Assembly (NCBI RefSeq): GCF_014197135.1
Contig: NZ_JACIFA010000006.1
Span: 73,706-137,705 of the forward strand
Direction: 5' to 3'
Length of the DNA: 64,000 nucleotides
Origin: Sphingomonas zeae
Lineage (GTDB): Bacteria > Pseudomonadota > Alphaproteobacteria > Sphingomonadales > Sphingomonadaceae
Shown here: in pieces, positions 26,824 through 34,623 of the stretch
Layout: the number at the start of each line of letters is the position of its first letter
Position numbering within the stretch: position 1 is the first letter of the stretch
Notes under the pieces: model-generated
Told to the model about the DNA's origin: nothing
The model's database searches: none
The model's input: the letters and a program-made list of their open reading frames with translations, nothing else
Program-made: the position numbers and the translations under genes

Positions 26824-28506
26824 TCAGACCGCCCCCGCCTTCAGTCCCTTGACCGCATGATCGGCCGCCCGTGCGGTCAGCGCCATGAAGGTGAGTGAGG
26901 GGTTCACGCAAGACACCGACGTCATCTGCGCCCCATCGGTGACATAGAGATTCGAGGCGTCATGCGCCTGGCTCCATTTGTTGAGGACCGAGGTGCGCGG
27001 GTCCGCCCCCATGCGCGCGCCGCCCATTTCATGGATCGCGTCGCCGGGCACATGCTCCTGCTCGCCGCTGGTGACGTTCTTCAACCCCGCCGCTCGCAAC
27101 ATCGCCTCGCCTTCACGCCGGGCATCCGCCATCATCCTCAATTCATTCTCGCGGAAGGTCACGTCGAATTTCATCAGCGGCACCCCGAAGCGGTCAACCT
27201 TGCTGGGGTGTAGCGAGACGCGGTTATCCTCATAGGGCAGGCATTCGCCGAACGCGCCCATGCTGAACTGCCACGGGCCATAGCGACGCATTCCGTGCTT
27301 CATCTCCGCCCCGAATCCGACCGGCTTGGCGGCGTTGCGATAGGCCGAGCCCTGATAGCCATAGCCGCGCCGGAAGCCGAGCCCTTCGTCGCCCTTCAGA
27401 TTGCGGAAGCGCGGGACATAGACCCCACCCGGACGACGACCATATTCGATCAAGTCGTCCATGCCCGGAATTTCACCCGATACGCCGACGCGGAAGATAT
27501 GGTCCATGACATAACGGCCCAGCGTCCCGCTGCTGTCGAAATGGCTCCGTTCCGCGCCAGGCGCGCGCGAGTTCATCAGGATCTGCACCGATGCCATGGC
27601 CGAGGCGCAGACGAAGACGAGATTGGCGGCGACCGTCTGCGCCTGTCCGGTCTTGGCATCCACATAGCGAACGCCGGTGACCTTCTTTCTGGCAGGATCA
27701 TAGTCGATCCCCGTCACCACCGCATCGGATTGCAGGGTGAGCCGCCCGGTCGCGCGCGCGGCGGGCAGCGTGACGGCCTGCGTCGAGAAATAGGCGCCGA
27801 ACGAACAGCCATTGCCGCACTGGTTGCGGAACTGGCATTTGGTGCGGTTCTGATCGGGCTTGTCCTCGGTCATGTTGGACAAGCGGGTATGGATCAGCTT
27901 GCGGCCCGGAAACTGGTTTTCCAGCCGCTCCTTCAGCCACTTCTCCGCCACGTTCATCGGGATCGGCGGCTGGAACTCGCTATCGGGAAGATAGGGCAGG
28001 TTCTCGCGCGAGCCCGACACGCCGATATATTTTTCGACATAAGCGTACCACGGCTCGACATCGTCATAGCGGATCGGCCAGTCGGCAGCGACGCCCTCCC
28101 GCTTGTTCGCGTCGAAATCGTCCGGGCTCCAGCGGAACGACCAGCGCCCCCAGATCAGCGACTTGCCGCCGACCGCACCGGGCCTGATCCAGTAGAATTT
28201 GCTCCCCTCGTCATAGGCATAGGGGTTCAGCCGGTCATCATTGTAGAATTTCTGGTTGCTGGGCGCGACATAGCCCTGTTTGGCTATGAAATAATCGCTC
28301 TCCACCAAGGTCTTGGGCATGATGTTGCGCGCGGGCACCTCGAACGGCGGCTTGCCGTCATAAGGATAGCCCTCGCCATGCTCGACCATGACACCCCGGT
28401 CGAGCATCAGGACGCGCAGGCCCTTTTCGGTCAGTTCCTTGGCGGCGAAACCGCCGCTGATCCCCGACCCGATCACGATCGCGTCGAAACGGTTCGTCGC
28501 CGCCAT
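26824..28506 (-). CDS. GMC-family FAD sugar dehydrogenase, catalytic subunit (LacA / glucoside 3-dehydrogenase-like)
   Basis: 560 residues; ATG at 28506 has GGGAGGA upstream. FAD loop VIGSGISGGFAAKEL at 11-25; C-terminal GMC motifs HEMGGARMG (His492) and CVNPSLT (Asn535). Cys224, Cys230 and Cys234 (C-x5-C-x3-C) match the spacing of [3Fe-4S] ligands known in bacterial FAD-glucose and fructose dehydrogenases, so electrons likely leave through a cluster to cytochrome c. It has no export signal; the Tat-bearing subunit 3 encoded upstream would carry it out. Caulobacter LacA and other glucoside 3-dehydrogenases are the closest functional models; they oxidise C3 of glycosides. Confidence 0.88.
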   Translation of the reverse strand: MAATNRFDAIVIGSGISGGFAAKELTEKGLRVLMLDRGVMVEHGEGYPYDGKPPFEVPARNIMPKTLVESDYFIAKQGYVAPSNQKFYNDDRLNPYAYDEGSKFYWIRPGAVGGKSLIWGRWSFRWSPDDFDANKREGVAADWPIRYDDVEPWYAYVEKYIGVSGSRENLPYLPDSEFQPPIPMNVAEKWLKERLENQFPGRKLIHTRLSNMTEDKPDQNRTKCQFRNQCGNGCSFGAYFSTQAVTLPAARATGRLTLQSDAVVTGIDYDPARKKVTGVRYVDAKTGQAQTVAANLVFVCASAMASVQILMNSRAPGAERSHFDSSGTLGRYVMDHIFRVGVSGEIPGMDDLIEYGRRPGGVYVPRFRNLKGDEGLGFRRGYGYQGSAYRNAAKPVGFGAEMKHGMRRYGPWQFSMGAFGECLPYEDNRVSLHPSKVDRFGVPLMKFDVTFRENELRMMADARREGEAMLRAAGLKNVTSGEQEHVPGDAIHEMGGARMGADPRTSVLNKWSQAHDASNLYVTDGAQMTSVSCVNPSLTFMALTARAADHAVKGLKAGAV

Positions 28507-28534
28507 GGCTGTCCTCCCTATGCTTTTCGTATGT

Positions 28535-29368
28535 TTAGAATCGAAGCGCGCGCAGCGTCCGGTAACTGGTCGTGATGTCGGGCAGATAGGGCGCAGGCGC
28601 CTGGTCGTTCTCGACATAGAAATGCTTCACGCCCGCAAGGCCGTTGAGCTTGAAGAGCGACGCGAAATCGATCTTGCCCGCGCCGACCGCCGTCATGCTG
28701 CCATCGGCGCGCGCATCCTTGACGTGATAGGCATAGATGCGTCCGGCCAGCCGCCGGATCAGCGCGGCGGCATCCTCGCCCGCATGGATCGCCCAGTACA
28801 GGTCGATCTCCAGATTCACGAGCTTGGGGTCGGTCGCCTTCAGCAGCCGCTCGTACAGGCTGACGCCGCCGGGTTTAACGGTGAATTCAAAATCATGATT
28901 GTGATAGGCGAAGTCCAGCCCCGCCTTCTTCAATCCTTCGGCGAAGCGATTGAAATTGGGCAGCGCGGCGTTCCAGCCCGCCTCGGTCCGATGCTCGTCG
29001 GTCATGTAGGGCAGGACGACCGTGTCCGCGCCCAAAGTCTTCGCCATGGTCACACAGGCGTCGAACTTGCCGAGCAGCGAGTCATAGGGAACATGGATCG
29101 ACGGCGCCTTCAGCCCCAGCCGGTCCTGCGTGCGGCGGAGCATGGCATGGTCCATCGCGTCATAACCGCCCCCGCCATATTCCACCTCGCGATAGCCGAT
29201 CTTGGCCACCGCCTCCAATGTCTTGACCGGATCGGCCGCGAACAGTTCGCGGATCGTGTAGAGCTGCAACCCGATGGCGCCGAGCTGCGCGGCCTGCGCC
29301 TCGCCCGGCAGCAGCGCCGCCGCGCCAAGCCCCAGCCCCGCGCCCATCAGCGAACGACGATCGATCAT
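28535..29368 (-). CDS. Tat-exported sugar phosphate isomerase/epimerase-type TIM-barrel protein
   Basis: 277 residues of the xylose-isomerase-like TIM-barrel family. A twin-arginine signal is clear: DRRSLMGAGLGLGAAALLP with cleavage near GEAQA. Likely metal-binding parts are REVEYGG, AYHNHDFEF, LEIDLYWAIHAG and YAYHVKDA. Members of this family in 3-keto-glycoside loci act on 3-keto sugars (elimination, hydration or epimerisation), not on sugar phosphates; export to the periplasm fits that better than a phosphate substrate. ATG overlaps the subunit-3 stop, and the GMC gene starts 28 bp later. Confidence 0.8.
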   Translation of the reverse strand: MIDRRSLMGAGLGLGAAALLPGEAQAAQLGAIGLQLYTIRELFAADPVKTLEAVAKIGYREVEYGGGGYDAMDHAMLRRTQDRLGLKAPSIHVPYDSLLGKFDACVTMAKTLGADTVVLPYMTDEHRTEAGWNAALPNFNRFAEGLKKAGLDFAYHNHDFEFTVKPGGVSLYERLLKATDPKLVNLEIDLYWAIHAGEDAAALIRRLAGRIYAYHVKDARADGSMTAVGAGKIDFASLFKLNGLAGVKHFYVENDQAPAPYLPDITTSYRTLRALRF

Positions 29369-29949
29369 GCCGAATACACCTTGTTGACCTTGGAATAGGG
29401 ATAGGCGCCGTCATATTGGCCGGGCACCGGCAGATATTCGCGTTCCTGCGTGATGCCGATTTCCGACGTGTAATAGCCGGTGATGACCAGCTGGCGGAAC
29501 GGCTCGAAGAAGGCGCGGCCTTCGGGCAGCACGCCCTCCATCGCCTCGGTCAGCAGCGTGTCCTGCTGCGCTGCGCTCGCCTTGGCGGCGGCCATCTTGT
29601 TAACGCTCTGGCTACGCGCCTCGATCGCGTTCAGCCCGGCGATGATTGGCACCCGGTCGGTGGGCAGCGCCCAGTCGGCCAGCATCTTCTCGATGAACGC
29701 AGGCACCCCGGCCGCGACCGCGCCGGGCGTGTCGGTGGTGGGCAGCACCCGCTCCGCCAGCGCGGTCATCGTCGCGCGCTGGACGGGAGTGAAGACCGCG
29801 ACGCTGGGTGGTCCGTCCGAGATGACGGGGACAGCGCCGCGCGCCTGCTCCACCGCGCCCGCCGCCCGCGCGATGGGGGCGAACAGCGTGGAGCCGAACA
29901 TGGCGGTGATCCCCGCCAAAGCGTGTCTGCGGTCGATATGGGGGGTCAT
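29365..29949 (-). CDS. Gluconate 2-dehydrogenase subunit 3-like protein (LacC type, Tat signal)
   Basis: Small partner of membrane-associated GMC dehydrogenases, 194 residues. Twin-arginine signal DRRHALAGITAMFGSTLFAPIARA near the start; the rest has the subunit-3 pattern (FTPVQRATMTALAERVLPTTDTPGAVAAGVPAFIEKML and FRQLVITGYYTSEIG). In this family the small subunit carries the Tat signal and brings the folded FAD subunit to the periplasm. It overlaps the DUF1080 gene by four bases. Confidence 0.88.
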   Translation of the reverse strand: MTPHIDRRHALAGITAMFGSTLFAPIARAAGAVEQARGAVPVISDGPPSVAVFTPVQRATMTALAERVLPTTDTPGAVAAGVPAFIEKMLADWALPTDRVPIIAGLNAIEARSQSVNKMAAAKASAAQQDTLLTEAMEGVLPEGRAFFEPFRQLVITGYYTSEIGITQEREYLPVPGQYDGAYPYSKVNKVYSA

Positions 29950-30761
29950 CGGGCATCCTCCGGCAGGTCCTGCGCAATCGCCTCGGGCGGCAACGGTCGG
30001 ACCCAGATATTGCGGAACGAGACGGGCGAGTCGTGATCCTGAAGCTGGATCGGCGCGGCATCGCCATGCGCCTGGTATTTCTCGACCTGCCGCCAGATGG
30101 TGGTGCCGAGCATCGCCTGATGGTTCTGCACCACGACGCCGTTCAGCAGCGCGGTGACATAGGCAGGACGCAGCAGCTTGCCGTCCGCCGCGAAGCGTGG
30201 CCGTTCGAAGATGATGTCATAGCTCTGCCACTCGCCGGGCTTGCGCGCGGCGTTCACCAGCGGCGGCTTCCAGGCATAGACCGCACCGACCTGCCCATCG
30301 GCATAGGTTGGGTTGTTATAGCCGTCGAGGATCTGCACCTCGTAGCGCTGCATGAACCAGATGCCGCTATTGCCGCGATCCTGTGACGATTTTTGCGGCG
30401 GGTTGGGCGAACGGAATTCCAGGTGAAGCTGGACATCGCCGAAGCTCTGCTTCGACACCAGCACGCTCTCGCCCTTGCCGTCGCGTGGTGGCACGGTCAT
30501 CACGCCACTCTGAAGCAGCCACGGCTTACCGCTGGGCGTCCAGGCATCCATCGAACGCCCGTCGAACAACACCACCGCATCGGACGGCGCGCCGCCGGGC
30601 TGCGCGGCGGGGGTCACGACCGTCGGCGCGGGCCGGTCAGGATCATGGACATGCCATTTGCCACCGGGCAGCATCGGCGTGTCGCGAAAGCCCATACCCG
30701 GCTTGTCCTGGCCGACAGCGCCGCTCGCCACGGCCAGCGCCATCAACGGTAGCATCCGCAT
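29946..30761 (-). CDS. DUF1080 (PF06439, 3-keto-disaccharide hydrolase) secreted protein
   Basis: 271 residues from the ATG at 30761, which has AGGAGGGG at ideal distance; an ATG at 30776 overlapping the upstream stop is the alternative. Sec-type signal peptide (LPLMALAVASGAVGQ). The domain shows VVLFDGRSMDAWTP, VHLHLEFR-like strands, GNSGIWFMQRYEVQILD, a concanavalin-like jelly roll. PF06439 members are found beside sugar 3-dehydrogenases and act on 3-keto-glycosides, cleaving or hydrating them. With a periplasmic dehydrogenase next door, it probably acts on the oxidised disaccharide or glycoside in the periplasm. Confidence 0.85.
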   Translation of the reverse strand: MRMLPLMALAVASGAVGQDKPGMGFRDTPMLPGGKWHVHDPDRPAPTVVTPAAQPGGAPSDAVVLFDGRSMDAWTPSGKPWLLQSGVMTVPPRDGKGESVLVSKQSFGDVQLHLEFRSPNPPQKSSQDRGNSGIWFMQRYEVQILDGYNNPTYADGQVGAVYAWKPPLVNAARKPGEWQSYDIIFERPRFAADGKLLRPAYVTALLNGVVVQNHQAMLGTTIWRQVEKYQAHGDAAPIQLQDHDSPVSFRNIWVRPLPPEAIAQDLPEDAR

Positions 30762-30772
30762 CGCTCCCCTCC

Positions 30773-31693
30773 TCATGCTGTCGGATCGATCGCGCGGTAA
30801 GCGGCGATCAGCCTGTCTTCGCCAGCCCGACCCTTGACCGAATTGCCATGTTCCATGCCGATCACCCCGGCATAGCCCTGTGCTTTCAGGAAGCGGCAGA
30901 CATTGGCGTAATTGATCTCGCCGCTGCCCGGCTCGTTGCGCCCCGGATTGTCGCCGAACTGGATATAGCCGATCTCGTCCCAGCACAGCTTCATCGTCGG
31001 GATCAGATTCCCCGACTGGATCTGCTCGTGATAGAGGTCGGCGAGCACCTTCACGCCCGGACTGTTCGCCCCGCGCGCGACCGCATAGCCCTCCGCGATC
31101 GACTGCATGAAGACGCCCGGATGGTTGGTCCGCGTGTTGAGCGGCTCCATCACCAGCGCCATCCCGTGCGGCGCCACGATGTCCCCTGCCCGGCGCATCA
31201 CATCGATGATCCGCCCCATCTGGATCGCGGGATGAAGCCGCTTGTCCATAAAGCCGGTCACGACCGTCATCCGCGTCGCGCCGACCCGCTTGGCGACATC
31301 GACCGCGCTGGTCACGTCTGCCAGGAAAGCCTGTCGCTCGGCATCGTCGTCCCCGCCCAGCAGGGGCCGCGATTCCGACCATTTGGGCATCGAGGCGACG
31401 AACACGCCCATCGTCATCTTCCGGTCGCGCAGGGCCTTGGCGATCGCCTCCTGCTCGGCCACCGGGCGAAGGCGATACTCATTATCTTCCCACGCCCAGA
31501 AACCCTGATCGGCGGCATAGGCGATCTGCTCGACCGAGCTGTCGCCCCGGCTGGCGAAGCTGCCGAGATGGGGTGCGAATCCCAGAGCGAAGCGCGCGGC
31601 GTTGGACGACCGGCGCGCCTTCTGCCCGGCCAGCGCGGCAGCGGGAACGGCGGCGGCGAGGCCACCCATCACGGTACGACGCGACCAGCTCAT
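30773..31693 (-). CDS. Tat-exported hydroxypyruvate-isomerase-like TIM-barrel protein
   Basis: 306 residues. Twin-arginine signal SRRTVMGGLAAAVPAAALA at the start. The barrel shows family segments EPLNTRTNHPGVFM, VKVLADLYHEQIQSGN, IGYIQFGDNPGRNEPGSGEINY and GVIGMEHGNS, close to hydroxypyruvate isomerases and keto-sugar epimerases. True hydroxypyruvate isomerase is cytoplasmic; the export signal suggests a different substrate, most likely a 3-keto sugar or its enone. Overlaps the MFS stop by four bases and is 11 bp from the DUF1080 start. Confidence 0.8.
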   Translation of the reverse strand: MSWSRRTVMGGLAAAVPAAALAGQKARRSSNAARFALGFAPHLGSFASRGDSSVEQIAYAADQGFWAWEDNEYRLRPVAEQEAIAKALRDRKMTMGVFVASMPKWSESRPLLGGDDDAERQAFLADVTSAVDVAKRVGATRMTVVTGFMDKRLHPAIQMGRIIDVMRRAGDIVAPHGMALVMEPLNTRTNHPGVFMQSIAEGYAVARGANSPGVKVLADLYHEQIQSGNLIPTMKLCWDEIGYIQFGDNPGRNEPGSGEINYANVCRFLKAQGYAGVIGMEHGNSVKGRAGEDRLIAAYRAIDPTA

Positions 31694-32994
31694 GCGACAC
31701 TCTCCGTAACGGGGCGATGGGGGCGACGACGCTCGGCCAGCCAGATGCCGCCGAACACGAACAACAGGATCACCGGCACGATGGCGAGCCGCGCAAAGGA
31801 CTGCGACGCCGCCGCGTCCTCGACCTGGCGCAGCGCTTCGCCGGTCAGCCGCTTGAACGCCTCCGGCCCACCGGCCAGCTCGACCTTGGCGGCGTCGAAC
31901 ATCGCGCCCAGCTGCGGGAGCACGAAGAAGCTCGCCAGCGCCCCCGCCGACCCGACCAGCCCCAGCGCCCAGGCGCCGCCGCGCGGATAACGCTCGGCAA
32001 CCGAGGCGAGCATGGTCGGCCACATCGCGCAGACGCCCAGCCCCCACACGGTCGAGGCCAGGATCGCCGCGACCGGCGACTGCGCGCGCGACAACAGGAA
32101 CAGCCCGATCCCCGCCATCAGGCTCGACACCCAGAGCAGCCCCGGATTGGACAGCCGCCCCGCGATCCGCCCGGCAAAGTGGCGGAATACGAACATCAGC
32201 GCGCTGACATAGACGAGCAGAAGAATGCCGCGCATCCCCACCCGGCTGCTCAGCGCCACGTCGAGCCACTGGCCGGGCGCCAGTTCGGACGCGGCGGTCA
32301 GGAACATCGCGGCGAACCAGACGAAGAAGCTCGGCCGCTTGAAGACTTCGGCGATCATGCCGCCGAACCCGACATCACGCACCGCGCGTGGGACCGGCGG
32401 GAAGTGGGTGGTCGCCGCCATCACCAGCACGCCGAGCGCCGGGATCAGGACCAGCGCCATGATCGCCTGCCACGACAGGACTTCCGCCAGTAGCACGCCT
32501 GCCAGACCACCGACGATCAGCCCGCCGGGATACCAGGCATGGAGCACGTTCAGCCGGTGCGTCGTCTCTTCCGGATAGAGCCGCGCGGTCAGCGGGTTGA
32601 TCGACGCTTCCGCCAGCCCCCAGCCGATGCCGCTCAGAAGCATCCCGCCCCAGACGATGTGATAGACGGTCATGCCGCTGGCGACCGACCCCGCGCCGAT
32701 GATCGCCGCCGTACCGACGAGGAAGCACAGGCCACAGCCGATCAGCATCTGCCGTGCTCCGATCCGATCGAGCAAGGCGCTCGCCACGAACAGGGTTGCC
32801 GCAAAGCCCAGGAATGCCGAGCCCAAGGCCGACCCGATCAACTCTCCCGCCTCGACCGGCGCGATGGGATCAATCCATTGCGTTTTCAGGCTGCTCGCCA
32901 CCGCCGCGCGCAAGGCCGCACTCGCGGCGGCCGTGAACAAGGCCAGCACGCTCAGCCAGAACAGACGCGACCGATTCTCCGGTACCGCTTCCAT
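31690..32994 (-). CDS. MFS sugar transporter
   Basis: 434 residues with about 12 membrane helices. SALGSAFLGFAATLFVASALLDRIGARQ and GWGLAEASINPLTARLYPEETTHRLNVLHAWYPGGLIVGG resemble fucose/glucose-type (FHS) permeases. It precedes the three exported enzymes, so it probably brings in the processed sugar. A 69-bp gap with an AT-rich promoter-like segment (33007-33025) separates it from the upstream isomerase gene, so it may have its own promoter. Confidence 0.85.
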   Translation of the reverse strand: MEAVPENRSRLFWLSVLALFTAAASAALRAAVASSLKTQWIDPIAPVEAGELIGSALGSAFLGFAATLFVASALLDRIGARQMLIGCGLCFLVGTAAIIGAGSVASGMTVYHIVWGGMLLSGIGWGLAEASINPLTARLYPEETTHRLNVLHAWYPGGLIVGGLAGVLLAEVLSWQAIMALVLIPALGVLVMAATTHFPPVPRAVRDVGFGGMIAEVFKRPSFFVWFAAMFLTAASELAPGQWLDVALSSRVGMRGILLLVYVSALMFVFRHFAGRIAGRLSNPGLLWVSSLMAGIGLFLLSRAQSPVAAILASTVWGLGVCAMWPTMLASVAERYPRGGAWALGLVGSAGALASFFVLPQLGAMFDAAKVELAGGPEAFKRLTGEALRQVEDAAASQSFARLAIVPVILLFVFGGIWLAERRRPHRPVTESVA

Positions 32995-33063
32995 GCCCCT
33001 CTCCCGCTTATATTTTATGTCAGACTTTACCCTCCGGGGCGGATGGTCAAGCCTTTGAATTCC

Positions 33064-34104
33064 TTAAAGTCCCAGCCAGCGCCGATTGGCCGCTGGATCG
33101 CCGCCACCGGCGAAATCGTCGAAAGCCCGCTCGGCCCTGCGGATCATATGCGCGGCGATAAAGGGCGCCCCCTCGCGCGCGCCGTCCTCGGGATGCTTCA
33201 GGCAGCATTCCCATTCGAGCACCGCCCAACCGGCATAGCCATATTGGGTCAGCTTGGAGAAAATCCCGCCGAAATCGACCTGCCCGTCGCCCAGCGAACG
33301 GAAGCGCCCCGGCCGGTCGATCCAGTCGCTATAGCTGCCATAGACACCCGCACGGCCGGTCGGATTGAACTCGGCATCCTTGACGTGGAACATGCGGATG
33401 CGGTCGTGGTAGAAGTCGATGAACTGGAGATAATCCATCGCCTGCAACACGAAATGGCTGGGATCGTAGAGGAGGTTGGCGCGGGCATGGCCGCCGACCG
33501 ATTCCAGGAACCGCTCGAACGTCACACCGTCATGCAGGTCCTCGCCCGGATGCAGCTCGTAGCAGAGGTCGACGCCCTGTTCCTCGAACGCATCCAGGAT
33601 CGGCCGCCAGCGCTTGCCGAGTTCGGCGAACCCTTCCGCCACCAGTCCGGCGGGCCGCTGCGGCCAGGGATAGACGAAGGGCCAGAGCAGCGCGCCGGAG
33701 AAGGTCGCATGAGCCTTCAGCCCCAACCGACGGCTCGCCTTGGCGGCGTAATGGAGCTGCTGAACGGCCCATTCCTGCCGCTCGGCCGGCTTGCCGCGCA
33801 CGGCCTCAGGCGCGAAGCCGTCGAAGGCCGCGTCATAGGCCGGGTGGACCGCGACCAGCTGCCCCTGCAAATGGGTCGACAGCTCCGTGATCGCCACGCC
33901 CGCCTCGGCGCAGCGCCCGGCTAGGTCATCGCAATAATCCTGGCTCTCGGCCGCCTGTTTCAGGTCGATGCAGCGCGCGTCCCAGGTCGGGATCTGCACG
34001 CCCTCATAGCCCGCCTCCGCCATCCAGCGCGCCGCCGAGTCGAGCGTGTCGAACGGCGCGGCATCGCCCATGAACTGCGCCAGGAAGATGCCCGGGCCGC
34101 GCAT
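33064..34104 (-). CDS. Cytoplasmic sugar phosphate isomerase/epimerase-type TIM-barrel protein
   Basis: 346 residues, no export signal. Segments GPGIFLAQFMGD, GYEGVQIPTWD, ITELSTHLQGQLVAVHPAYD, CYELHPGEDLHDG, LLYDPSHFVLQAMDY and RMFHVKDAEFNPTGR mark a xylose-isomerase-like barrel with Glu, Asp, His and Glu metal ligands. Longer than the two exported paralogues and probably the cytoplasmic step that acts on the imported keto sugar. It starts two bases after the cytochrome c stop. Confidence 0.82.
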   Translation of the reverse strand: MRGPGIFLAQFMGDAAPFDTLDSAARWMAEAGYEGVQIPTWDARCIDLKQAAESQDYCDDLAGRCAEAGVAITELSTHLQGQLVAVHPAYDAAFDGFAPEAVRGKPAERQEWAVQQLHYAAKASRRLGLKAHATFSGALLWPFVYPWPQRPAGLVAEGFAELGKRWRPILDAFEEQGVDLCYELHPGEDLHDGVTFERFLESVGGHARANLLYDPSHFVLQAMDYLQFIDFYHDRIRMFHVKDAEFNPTGRAGVYGSYSDWIDRPGRFRSLGDGQVDFGGIFSKLTQYGYAGWAVLEWECCLKHPEDGAREGAPFIAAHMIRRAERAFDDFAGGGDPAANRRWLGL

Positions 34105-34106
34105 GG

Positions 34107-34499
34107 TCACTTGCTCGTCTCGGCCTTGAGATAGGCGATCAGCGCGGCGCGCTTGGCGGGGTCGGCGACGCCGATCGGCATCCGCGTGCCCGGCACCTTC
34201 TTCATCGGCGCGGCGATGAATTCGTTGAGGGTCTTGTCGTCCCATTTCAGGCCCGACGCCTTCATCGCGGGCGAATAGTTGAAGCCTGCGACCGTGCCTG
34301 CCTGTCGCCCGAACACACCGTTCAGATTGGGACCGACACCGTTGCGCCCGCCTTTGTTGAGCGTGTGACAGGCCCGGCATGCGGCAAAGGCCTGTGCACC
34401 CGCCGCGGGGGCGGTCTGCGCGGTCGACGGTGCCTGCGCGACCAAGACGCCAGCAACCATAGCCGGCACGGCGGCGGCCAGCCCGATCAGCTGCCTCAT
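34107..34499 (-). CDS. Class I cytochrome c, electron acceptor of the GMC dehydrogenase (LacB-like)
   Basis: 130 residues with a Sec signal peptide (to about residue 29). Haem site CRACH at 41-45; Met107 in GTRMPIG is the likely sixth ligand. The fold (GPNLNGVFGRQAGTVAGFNYSPAMKASGLKW) is that of cytochrome c2/c552 types. As first gene of the minus-strand set it would take electrons from the Fe-S/FAD subunit and pass them to the respiratory chain, as LacB does in Caulobacter. Confidence 0.88.
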   Translation of the reverse strand: MRQLIGLAAAVPAMVAGVLVAQAPSTAQTAPAAGAQAFAACRACHTLNKGGRNGVGPNLNGVFGRQAGTVAGFNYSPAMKASGLKWDDKTLNEFIAAPMKKVPGTRMPIGVADPAKRAALIAYLKAETSK

Positions 34500-34548
34500 C
34501 CACTCTCTCCCGAAATTTTCTTGCCCAGACTCGCTGGTTCTTGTGTGA

Positions 34549-34562
34549 GTTTACCGTTAAAC
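34549..34562. promoter_or_regulatory. LacI-type operator candidate in divergent promoter
   Basis: GTTTACCGTTAAAC is a 14-bp palindrome with one mismatched pair and a central CG, the form of many LacI-family operators. It lies between the cytochrome c gene (minus) and the Gfo/Idh/MocA gene (plus), where one site could control both. A LacI gene is at the end of the same set. Confidence 0.45.
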
Positions 34563-34623
34563 CGATGTCATGCAAGCATCGAATATCGCATCATAAGCGA
34601 TTGGGATGACAGGGGAGAGGGTG

